From assembly GCF_944324505.1 (NCBI RefSeq), contig NZ_CALUWO010000002.1, positions 301,112-365,111 of the forward strand: a stretch of DNA of 64,000 nt, in the 5' to 3' direction. The notes beneath the pieces were generated by a model. It saw only the letters and a list, made by a program, of their open reading frames with translations. It ran no database searches and had not been told where the DNA came from. This document shows, one piece after another, positions 27,801 to 34,926 of this stretch (the first letter of the stretch is position 1; the number at the start of each line of letters is the position of its first letter). The DNA is from an uncultured Desulfovibrio sp. GTDB taxonomy: Bacteria; Desulfobacterota; Desulfovibrionia; Desulfovibrionales; Desulfovibrionaceae. Both the position numbers and the translations under genes were made by a program.

Positions 27801-28022
27801 ATTCTGGGCTGCGTGCCGCTGGCCATCAGCTCCGGCGCCGGTGCCAACAGCCGTCATGCCATCGGCACGGCCGTGGTGGGCGGCATGCTGGCGGCCACCT
27901 GCCTTGCCACCCTGTTCATTCCGTTCTTCTTCCGCTTCATCATGTCCGTCTCTCTCCGCCTGCAGGGCAAGCGAGACCCCAATGAAGGGAAGGGACGCAT
28001 CGAGGAGGAAGAAGACATATGA
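24822..28022 (+). CDS. RND multidrug efflux pump, AcrB/MexB type (HAE1)
   Basis: This 1066-residue inner-membrane transporter exports hydrophobic compounds using the proton gradient. It starts with the classic [37 protein letters not shown]. Proton-relay acidic residues occur in [18 protein letters not shown], the matching lysine in [17 protein letters not shown], and [25 protein letters not shown] is present. There are 12 helices and two large periplasmic loops. Length fits AcrB (about 1040). The outer-membrane gene starts within its stop codon. Confidence 0.97.
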   Translation: [1066 protein letters not shown]

Positions 28023-29557
28023 CCCGCGTCCGCACCCTCTGCGTGACCGCTCTCGGCATGCTGCTTGTCCTGTCGCTGGGCGCCTGCTCCCTGGCGCCCA
28101 AGTACGAACGGGAAACCTTTGACATGCCCAGCGAGTGGCGCAAGGTAACCATCCATTCCACCCCGCTCTACACCGACTGGTGGAAACGCTTCAATGATCC
28201 GGTGCTCAACGATCTGGTGGCCGAAGCCCTGAAGAACAATCAGGACCTCAGCGAATCCCTGGCCCGCATTGATTCCGCCGCCGCCCAGGCCGGTGTGGCC
28301 ACATCGGCCCTCTTCCCGGCGGTGGACGGCAGCGCCGGTGCCGGCGCCCAGAGCATGTCCGAGCGCACGGCCAATTACAGCAACCTGGCCAACCGGGCCT
28401 ATACCACCTATCAGGGGGCGCTCAGCGCCGCATGGGAGCTGGACTTCTGGGGCAAATACCGCAACCAGCGCACCATGCTCACTGACGTGCTCATGAATAC
28501 CCTCATCAGCCACGAGGCCCTGCGCCTTTCCGTGGCCAGCCAGACCGCGCAGAGCTACTTTGCGCTGCTGGCCCTGGACATGCAGCTGGCCACGGCTGAC
28601 CGCACCCTCAAGAGCCGCGAGGAATCCTTTGCCATCTACACCAGCCGCTACCAGCAGGGCGACATCACCGAACTGGACTGGCAGCGCGCCCGCGCCGAAG
28701 TGGAAACGGCCCGCTCCCAGCTGCACAGCGCCATCGTGGCCGTGGACTCCGCAGAGGCCAGCCTGGCCGTTCTGCTGGGACGCTCCCCGCGTGAAATTCT
28801 CGAGGGCCGCATCCGCCGCGGCAAGGCCATAGAAAGCATGCCCAGCCCGCCGGTGCTGCCCGAGGGCCTGCCCTCGGATCTGCTCATGCGCCGGCCTGAC
28901 GTGCGGGCTTCGGAATTCCTGGTCATGGCCTATAATGCCAATATTGGTGTGGCCCGTGCCCAGTTCTTCCCCTCCATCTCCATCACCGGCGCCCTGGGCA
29001 CGCTCAGTGCCTCCTTCGGCCATCTGTTCACCAATTCCTCGGGCACATGGAACTACGGCGCCACCGCCAGCGTGCCGCTGCTGGACTTTGGCCGCAACTG
29101 GTACAATCTCAAGGACGCCGAAGCCCAGAAGAAGGCCGCCATCGCCACCTACCGCAAGACCGTGGCCAGCGCCTTCTCGGATGTGCGCACGGCTTTTACC
29201 GCCCAGTATGAGGCCAATGCCATCGTCAACAGCTATATGACACAGGTCAAGAGCCTGCGCCGCTCCGTGGAAATTGCCCGCCTGCAATATGATAACGGCT
29301 ATTCCGACTATCTGACGGTGCTGGATGCCGAACGGCAGCTCTTCTCCGCCGAACTGTCCCTGGCCAATGCCCTGCGTGACCGCCTCAATGCCGTGGTCAG
29401 CGTCTGCATGGCCCTGGGCGGCGGCTGGCAGGACCCCGGCGTCACGCCCGGTCCCGTGCTGGTTGACACCGAGGCCCTCAAGGAGGCCCAGCGCACGGCC
29501 GGTCCGGCCACGCCCGCGACGGACGCCACCCCGGCCCCCCGTCCTGCCTCCCGGTAG
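28019..29557 (+). CDS. RND outer-membrane channel, NodT/OprM type
   Basis: This 512-residue outer-membrane factor is the exit duct of the pump. A lipoprotein signal ends LSLGAC (Cys22). The mature protein has LAPKYERETFDMPSEWR, WWKRFNDPVLNDLVAEALKNNQDL, then two repeated helical and strand units including AAWELDFWGKYRNQ and LMRRPDVRASEFLVMAYNANIGVARAQFFPSI. It overlaps the pump gene by four bases (ATGA), so the three genes are one operon. The C-terminus has an Ala/Pro/Thr-rich tail. Confidence 0.95.
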   Translation: MTRVRTLCVTALGMLLVLSLGACSLAPKYERETFDMPSEWRKVTIHSTPLYTDWWKRFNDPVLNDLVAEALKNNQDLSESLARIDSAAAQAGVATSALFPAVDGSAGAGAQSMSERTANYSNLANRAYTTYQGALSAAWELDFWGKYRNQRTMLTDVLMNTLISHEALRLSVASQTAQSYFALLALDMQLATADRTLKSREESFAIYTSRYQQGDITELDWQRARAEVETARSQLHSAIVAVDSAEASLAVLLGRSPREILEGRIRRGKAIESMPSPPVLPEGLPSDLLMRRPDVRASEFLVMAYNANIGVARAQFFPSISITGALGTLSASFGHLFTNSSGTWNYGATASVPLLDFGRNWYNLKDAEAQKKAAIATYRKTVASAFSDVRTAFTAQYEANAIVNSYMTQVKSLRRSVEIARLQYDNGYSDYLTVLDAERQLFSAELSLANALRDRLNAVVSVCMALGGGWQDPGVTPGPVLVDTEALKEAQRTAGPATPATDATPAPRPASR

Positions 29558-29590
29558 CCTCTGGCAGCCCCTTTCCCTTCCGGTCATGAC

Positions 29591-29620
29591 ACGGGCCGGC
29601 CCCGCAGGGGGCCGGCCCGT
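29591..29620 (+). terminator. Terminator of the RND efflux operon
   Basis: ACGGGCCGGCCCC and GGGGCCGGCCCGT form a perfect 13-bp stem around GCAG, followed by GTTGCCTGTTCT, 33 bases after the channel stop codon. The T-rich tail is weak but the stem is very stable. Confidence 0.75.
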
Positions 29621-29701
29621 GTTGCCTGTTCTCCCGGCATGCACCGTGTGCGCCAGCAGCTTTCTCCTTTACAGCATGCCTGTCCGGGGATAGACTACGG
29701 C

Positions 29702-30277
29702 ATGCCCATATTTGTCCTTTGCCTTACCGTTACCCTTGTCTGGGGCCTTTTCCCCGGCCCGATGCCGTCCGGCAGGACGGCTTTTCCGTGGTCAGCAATC
29801 GTGAGCACTGCCTGGGCCACCGACAGCAGCGCCCGCCCGGGCAGCTCTGACGGCAAGGCCCTGCATGCCCAGCCCTGGGCGTTCGGCACCTCGCCGCACA
29901 GAAAGGACTCTCTCTGGCAGTCGGGAATGCGCGGCGGCAGCCTCACCGGCCGCAAGGGGCAAACGCGTCCTGCCAGCCCGCCAGCTGCCCAGGAAAAAAC
30001 GCACCCGTCCCGGGAGGGTCTGGGCATACAGCTGAATCGCGAGGCTGCCCACTGGCGAGATACCCTGCCCCATGAATTTTCACCGGATGAACAGGCTCCG
30101 CTGGGCGGCACCCGCAATATCCTGCGCGCCTACGGGCAGGCCTCGTCCGATGATTTTTCCGTCAAGGTGGGGCCGGAACTCTCCATCAAGAATCATGACG
30201 GCATTGACCACATGGCCAGAGACAGTGAACCGGATGCCGCCGTGGGCATGGGCATGCGCTTCAAGCTGGATTTCTGA
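29702..30277 (+). CDS. Exported protein of unknown function
   Basis: This 191-residue protein is not recognised. A signal peptide is likely (PIFVLCLTVTLVWGLFPG through AWA). A Ser/Pro/Gly-rich, low-complexity middle (about 42-105) precedes a conserved-looking C-terminal part with NREAAHWRDTLPHEFSPDE and FSVKVGPELSIKNHDGIDH, ending GMGMRFKLDF. The final aromatic residue and alternating hydrophobics suggest an outer-membrane or beta-rich partner, which is inference. An upstream in-frame start at 29639 is possible but gives no better signal peptide. Confidence 0.55.
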   Translation: MPIFVLCLTVTLVWGLFPGPMPSGRTAFPWSAIVSTAWATDSSARPGSSDGKALHAQPWAFGTSPHRKDSLWQSGMRGGSLTGRKGQTRPASPPAAQEKTHPSREGLGIQLNREAAHWRDTLPHEFSPDEQAPLGGTRNILRAYGQASSDDFSVKVGPELSIKNHDGIDHMARDSEPDAAVGMGMRFKLDF

Positions 30278-30328
30278 ACCTGCACAGGGGCCATCCTGCC
30301 CTGCCACCCTTCCGCCCCAGAGGCCCGT

Positions 30329-30841
30329 ATGGACATCAACGCCCTTATCCGCCGGGTTCCCGACTATCCGCAGCCCGGCATTCTCTTTTATGACATCACG
30401 CCCCTGCTGGCCTCGGCCGAGGGCTTTGCCCACGTGACCGACTGGATGGTCGCTGCGGCTCGCCCCCTGCGGCCCACCATGATCGTGGCTGCCGAAGCGC
30501 GGGGCTTTCTCTTTGCCGCGCCGCTGGCGCAGCGCCTGGGCATCGGCCTGGCGCCGGTACGCAAGCCCGGCAAGCTGCCCTGCGCAACCCTCAGCATCAG
30601 CTATGCTCTGGAATACGGCACCAGCACCCTCTGCCTGCACAAGGATGCCCTGCGCCCCGACGATCGCGTGCTCATTGTGGACGATGTGCTGGCCACGGGC
30701 GGTACGGCCAGGGCCATGGCGCATCTGGTGCGCCAGAGCGGCGCCAGCGTGGCCGGCTGCTGCATGCTCATGGAGCTGGACGCCCTCAACGGACGCCAGG
30801 CACTGGACGGCATTCCCCTGTCCGTGCTGCTGCACGTCTAG
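30329..30841 (+). CDS. apt: Adenine phosphoribosyltransferase
   Basis: This 170-residue salvage enzyme joins adenine and PRPP to form AMP. It begins NALIRRVPDYPQPGILFYDITPLL, the typical APRT start. The PRPP-binding motif VLIVDDVLATGGT spans 115-127, and EARGF (56-60) and the adenine-side segment KPGKLPC are present. Length matches the family. The nth gene lies convergently downstream, separated by 51 bases. Confidence 0.96.
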   Translation: MDINALIRRVPDYPQPGILFYDITPLLASAEGFAHVTDWMVAAARPLRPTMIVAAEARGFLFAAPLAQRLGIGLAPVRKPGKLPCATLSISYALEYGTSTLCLHKDALRPDDRVLIVDDVLATGGTARAMAHLVRQSGASVAGCCMLMELDALNGRQALDGIPLSVLLHV

Positions 30842-30892
30842 GCCGCCTTTCCGGCAGCGGCCGCAGGCCGTGTCTGCTTCCGGGGCAGGACG

Positions 30893-31567
30893 CTATGCCC
30901 GCCCGGGACGCGGCGGTTCGCAGCGGGGGCAGAAGCCGGCCATCTCGCATGTGGTACAGCGCGGATTGCGGGCATGGCAGACATCACGGCCAAACCAGAC
31001 CATGCGGTGATTGACGTCGCCCCATTCCGCGCGCGGAAAAAGCTGCATGAGGTCCTGCTCCACGTCCACGGGGTCCGTATGGGCCGTCAGCCCCAGCCGG
31101 TAGCTGATGCGCTTCACGTGTGTGTCCACAGCCAGGCCCTCATTGATGCCGAAGGCGCCGAAAAGGACCACATTGGCCGTCTTGCGGGCCACGCCCGGCA
31201 GGGTGATCAGCTCGTCCAGGCGGGCAGGCACCGTACCGCCGTACACCTCGCAGACGCGACGGGCCGCCCCCAGCAGATTGCGGGCCTTGCTGTGATAGAA
31301 GCCCGTGGGCCGGATGACGGCCTCCAGTTCCTCCTGGCTGGCCTGCATCAGCCGGGCCGCATCGGGCCAGCGCCGGAAGAGTTCCGGCGTCACCGTATTG
31401 ACCCGGGCATCGGTGCACTGGGCGGCCAGCACCGTAGCTACCAGCAGCTGCCAGGCATTTTCCGCCACCAGATGGGTGGCCGGCCGGGGATAACGTGCCT
31501 TCAGGGCCTCAAGAACAGCCTCGGCGCGACGCAGCGCGCCACGGGGCAGGGAAGATTGCTTGCTCAT
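30893..31567 (-). CDS. nth: Endonuclease III
   Basis: This 224-residue DNA glycosylase/AP lyase removes oxidised pyrimidines. The HhH motif LPGVARKTANVVL contains catalytic Lys129, with catalytic Asp148 in VDTHVKRISYRLGL. A [4Fe-4S] cluster is ligated by Cys197, 204, 207 and 213 with standard C-x6-C-x2-C-x5-C spacing. An additional Cys216 follows the cluster. Start 31567 fits the family length; the weak upstream GGGGA is close to the ATG. It is divergent from cutA. Confidence 0.96.
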   Translation of the reverse strand: MSKQSSLPRGALRRAEAVLEALKARYPRPATHLVAENAWQLLVATVLAAQCTDARVNTVTPELFRRWPDAARLMQASQEELEAVIRPTGFYHSKARNLLGAARRVCEVYGGTVPARLDELITLPGVARKTANVVLFGAFGINEGLAVDTHVKRISYRLGLTAHTDPVDVEQDLMQLFPRAEWGDVNHRMVWFGRDVCHARNPRCTTCEMAGFCPRCEPPRPGRA

Positions 31568-31697
31568 TCCCCAGCTATGCCACAGGGCGCGCCGGGGGGC
31601 AATGCGCCGGGCGCGTCGCGCGGCTGCGGGAAGGCTTTTACTTTCTGCCGCTTCCCTGTATGCTGACCAGGGCGCACCGGCGCCCGCAGGAGCGCGC

Positions 31698-32078
31698 ATG
31701 CTGGTCTATGTCACCCTTCCCCATGACTATGTCTGGCCCCCTGCCCCCGATGCCACGCCGCCCGGCATGGCCGCGGCCCGGCAGCTGGCCCGCCAGCTGG
31801 TGGAGCGGCGTCTGGCGGCCGGCATCAATCTGCTGCCCGGTGCCCTTTCCGTCTACCGCTGGCAGGATACCGTCTGCGAGCACGGCGAAATCCTGCTGCT
31901 GGCCCAGGTGGCGCCGGCGGCCCTGCACGATTTTCAGGAAGCCCTGCGGGCACTGCATCCCTACGAGGTGCCCTGCCTCATGGCCCTGGCCCCGGACGAC
32001 GGATATGCCCCCTTTCTGAACTGGATCGACCACAACAGCCGCCCCGCCTGCGGGCGGACGAGCACGAAAAGAGGATAA
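31698..32078 (+). CDS. cutA: CutA-family divalent-cation tolerance protein
   Basis: This 126-residue protein matches CutA1 trimers: an N-terminal MLVYVTLP strand, ARQLARQLVERRLAAGINLLPGALSVYRWQDTV, then EILLLAQVAPAALHDFQEALRALHPYEVPCLMALAPDDGYAPFLNWI. The usual AACxN cysteine is Gly here (AAGIN), while HPYE is kept. The exact role in metal tolerance is debated. AGGAG lies upstream. The PfkB kinase gene follows after three bases, so the two are co-transcribed. Confidence 0.88.
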   Translation: MLVYVTLPHDYVWPPAPDATPPGMAAARQLARQLVERRLAAGINLLPGALSVYRWQDTVCEHGEILLLAQVAPAALHDFQEALRALHPYEVPCLMALAPDDGYAPFLNWIDHNSRPACGRTSTKRG

Positions 32079-32081
32079 CGC

Positions 32082-33047
32082 ATGGCCATCTACGTTTGCG
32101 GTTCCCTGGCCTTTGACCGCATCATGACCTTTGACGGCAATTTTCAGGACCATGTTCTCATGGACAAGCTGCACATGCTCAGCGTGAGTTTCATGGTGGA
32201 CAGCATGAACGAACTGCGCGGCGGCTGCGCGGGCAACATTGCCTATACGCTGGCCCTGCTGGGCGAAAAGCCCATCATCGTGGCCTCGGCCGGCCGGGAC
32301 TTTGCCGGCTACGGTGCGGAGCTGACCCGCCTTGGCCTGTCGCTGGAAGGCATCCGCCGCGATGCGGATGTCTTCACGGCCCTGTGCTACATCACCACGG
32401 ACCGGAACAACAATCAGATTACGGGCTTCTATCCCGGCGCCATGACCCTGCCCTCCAGCTATACCTTCCCCAACCTCAATCCGGCGGAAGACTGGGCCAT
32501 CGTCTCGCCCGGCAATATCGAGGATATGCGCCGCCTGCCCCGCTTCTTCCGCGAACGGGGCGTGCGCTACATCTACGACCCCGGCCAGCAGCTGCCCGTG
32601 CTCTCGGCCCAGGACCTGCTGGACGCCATCAGCGGTTCCTATGCCTGCGTGACCAATGACTATGAAATCGGCATGGTCTGCAAGACCACGGGCAAGAGCG
32701 AGGAAGACCTGCTGCACCTCACGGGCTGGCTGGTCACCACCCTGGGCGCCAAGGGGCAGCGCATCCGCAATGCTGCCGGCGTGGACATCACCGTGCCGGC
32801 CGTGCCCTGCGCTGACGTAAAGGACCCCACCGGCGCGGGGGACAGTCACCGCTCCGGCCTGCTCTACGGCCTGGCCGCCGGTCTGGACATGCCCGAAGCC
32901 GCCCGGCTGGGCGCCGTTACGGCCTGCTATGCCATTGAAAAGGTCGGCACCCAGGCCCACACCTTCAGCCGGGAGGATTTCCGCCGGCGCTACGAGGCGG
33001 CCTTCGGCCCCCTGCCTGCGGCCCTGGCCGCCGCCCTGACGGACTAG
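32082..33047 (+). CDS. PfkB-family sugar or nucleoside kinase
   Basis: This 321-residue ribokinase-fold enzyme starts IYVCGSLAFDRIMTFDG and has GGCAGNIAYTLALLG (PfkB N-terminal signature) and the catalytic anion-hole motif DPTGAGDSHRSGLLYGLAAG. The substrate is not fixed by sequence. Adenosine kinase is a reasonable guess because apt is near, but a sugar kinase is equally possible. It is tightly coupled to cutA and followed by the YbaK gene. Confidence 0.87.
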   Translation: MAIYVCGSLAFDRIMTFDGNFQDHVLMDKLHMLSVSFMVDSMNELRGGCAGNIAYTLALLGEKPIIVASAGRDFAGYGAELTRLGLSLEGIRRDADVFTALCYITTDRNNNQITGFYPGAMTLPSSYTFPNLNPAEDWAIVSPGNIEDMRRLPRFFRERGVRYIYDPGQQLPVLSAQDLLDAISGSYACVTNDYEIGMVCKTTGKSEEDLLHLTGWLVTTLGAKGQRIRNAAGVDITVPAVPCADVKDPTGAGDSHRSGLLYGLAAGLDMPEAARLGAVTACYAIEKVGTQAHTFSREDFRRRYEAAFGPLPAALAAALTD

Positions 33048-33134
33048 CCCGCCGCGGTCTGCCGTCTTCGCCGGCTGTCCGGCATCCGGCGGGCCGCCGA
33101 TCACCTTTTTTGCCTGTTCTGCGGAGAATGCGTC

Positions 33135-33602
33135 ATGCGTGTCAATGAGGTAAAGGCCCATCTGGACCGCTTTGGTCTGGGGCAGCGTTACCGGGAGTTT
33201 TCCACCTCCAGCGCCACGGTGGAGCTGGCAGCCCAGGCCCTGCACTGCGAGCCGGGCCGCATTGCCAAAAGCCTGTCCATCATGACCAAAGAAGGCCCCC
33301 TTGTGCTGGTGGTCATGGGCACGGCCCGGCTGGACAACCGCAAGTTCAAGGACCGCTTCCACCAGAAGGCCAGCTTCATTCCCGGCAGCGAACTGGAAGC
33401 CCTGGTGGGGCACCCGCAGGGCGGGGTCTGCCCCTTTGCCCTGCCCGCCGGGGTGCCCGTCTATCTGGACGAGAGCCTGCGGGCCTTTGACCCCGTCTAT
33501 CCGGCAGCCGGAGCGCCCAACAACGCCGTGGAACTGCATCTGGACGAACTGGAACGCATCACCGGCGGCCAGTGGGTGGATGTCTGCAAGAATGCAGACT
33601 AG
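33135..33602 (+). CDS. YbaK/ProX-type aminoacyl-tRNA deacylase
   Basis: This 155-residue protein has the editing-domain pattern: TSSATVELAAQALHCEPGRIAKSLSIMTKEGPLVLVVMGTARLDNRKFKDRF, with the conserved lysine in IAKSL, then the glycine-rich VGHPQGGVCPFALPAGVPVYLDESLRAF. Family members hydrolyse mischarged Cys-tRNA(Pro) or related species in trans. The exact substrate is not predictable. It stands between the PfkB kinase gene and recA. Confidence 0.88.
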   Translation: MRVNEVKAHLDRFGLGQRYREFSTSSATVELAAQALHCEPGRIAKSLSIMTKEGPLVLVVMGTARLDNRKFKDRFHQKASFIPGSELEALVGHPQGGVCPFALPAGVPVYLDESLRAFDPVYPAAGAPNNAVELHLDELERITGGQWVDVCKNAD

Positions 33603-33621
33603 GCCCCGCAACTGCCCGGCC

Positions 33622-33651
33622 GCGGCGCACTGCCCACGGGTGGTGCGCCGC
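33622..33651 (+). repeat. GC-rich hairpin upstream of recA
   Basis: GCGGCGCAC and GTGCGCCGC form a perfect stem around TGCCCACGGGTG, without a T tract. It lies 20 bases after the YbaK stop codon and probably ends that transcript or shapes the recA leader. Confidence 0.45.
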
Positions 33652-33694
33652 AGGCGTTCCGGGCGGACGGCACGGTGGCCGCTGCGGGGCCGTG

Positions 33695-33723
33695 TTGCCT
33701 TGCCGCGCCACCTTTGCTAAACT
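33695..33723 (+). promoter_or_regulatory. Candidate sigma-70 promoter of recA
   Basis: TTGCCT and TAAACT are separated by 17 bases, 40 bases upstream of the recA start codon. No LexA-type palindrome is obvious near it, so SOS control cannot be read from this sequence. Confidence 0.5.
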
Positions 33724-33762
33724 GCCAAGCCAAACATTTTCCCCTTTTCTGTGGAGCACAAC

Positions 33763-34866
33763 ATGGCCAAAAAACCGGCCCTCACCCCTGAAGAAGCCCG
33801 CGCCGAAGCCCTCAGCACCGCCCTCAGCACCATCGAGCGCAAATACGGCAAGGGCGCGGTCATGAAGCTGTCCGACGAGGCGCACGTCCAGATTCCGGTC
33901 ATTCCCACCGGTTCCATCGGTCTGGACCTTGCGCTGGGCGTGGGCGGCATTCCGCGCGGGCGCATTACCGAAATTTTCGGCCCCGAATCGTCGGGCAAAA
34001 CCACCCTTACCCTGCATATCGTGGCCGAATGTCAGAAGCTGGGTGGCACCTGCGCCTTTGTGGACGCCGAACACGCCCTGGATGTGAACTATGCCCGCCG
34101 CCTGGGCGTCAATACCGACGAACTGCTCATCTCGCAGCCGGACTACGGCGAACAGGCCCTGGACATTGCCGACATGCTGGTGCGCTCCGGGGCCGTGGAC
34201 CTTGTGGTGGTGGACTCCGTGGCGGCGCTCATCCCGCAGGCCGAACTGGAAGGCAATATGGGCGAATCCCAGGTGGGCGGACAGGCCCGCCTCATGTCCC
34301 ACGCCATGCGCCGGCTCACCGGCACCATCCACAAGTCCCGCACCTCGGTGGTCTTCATCAACCAGATCCGCATGAAGATCGGCGTCACGGGCTACGGCAG
34401 CCCCGAAACCACCACCGGCGGCAATGCCCTCAAGTTCTATTCCTCGGTGCGCATGGACATTCGCCGCATCCAGACCCTCAAGGACAAGGAAGAGTCCTTC
34501 GGCTCGCGCACCCGCGTCAAGGTGGTCAAGAACAAGGTGGCGCCGCCCTTCCGCAGCGCCGTTTTCGACATTCTCTACGGGCAGGGCATTTCCCGCTCTG
34601 GAGAGCTGATCGACCTGGGCGTCGAGGCCAAGATCATCGAACAGAGCGGCTCGTGGTTTGCCTTTGGTTCCGAAAAGCTGGGGCAGGGCCGCGAAAAGGT
34701 ACGCGCCCTGCTGGACGAGGACACGGAACTGCGCAACCGCATCGAGGCCAGGGTGGTGGAATATCTGGGCATGCATCCGCAGGAGCTGATGCCTGCCTCC
34801 ACTGATCTGGACAATGACGACATGACGCCGGGCGGCATGGACGATACCGTGCCGGACGACCTGTAG
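33763..34866 (+). CDS. recA: Recombinase RecA
   Basis: This 367-residue ATPase performs strand exchange in homologous recombination and controls SOS. Walker [10 protein letters not shown] spans 73-81. [40 protein letters not shown] covers Walker B and loop L1, followed by the L2 region with [12 protein letters not shown]. The C-terminus is acidic ([17 protein letters not shown]), as usual. ATG 33763 has GGAG upstream; a GTG at 33751 would add four residues with no ribosome site. It is followed by alaS after 60 bases. Confidence 0.99.
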   Translation: MAKKPALTPEEARAEALSTALSTIERKYGKGAVMKLSDEAHVQIPVIPTGSIGLDLALGVGGIPRGRITEIFGPESSGKTTLTLHIVAECQKLGGTCAFVDAEHALDVNYARRLGVNTDELLISQPDYGEQALDIADMLVRSGAVDLVVVDSVAALIPQAELEGNMGESQVGGQARLMSHAMRRLTGTIHKSRTSVVFINQIRMKIGVTGYGSPETTTGGNALKFYSSVRMDIRRIQTLKDKEESFGSRTRVKVVKNKVAPPFRSAVFDILYGQGISRSGELIDLGVEAKIIEQSGSWFAFGSEKLGQGREKVRALLDEDTELRNRIEARVVEYLGMHPQELMPASTDLDNDDMTPGGMDDTVPDDL

Positions 34867-34926
34867 TACCGGCTGTCCGGGTGGCGCCGCGCCTGTCACC
34901 GCCCCATTCCCCCCGTGAGGTTTTCC

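Noticed and set aside
25236..27857. Minus-strand open frame of more than 870 codons inside the RND pump gene
   Set aside because: It is the reverse complement of the pump gene, rich in His/Gly, with no ribosome binding site or family match.
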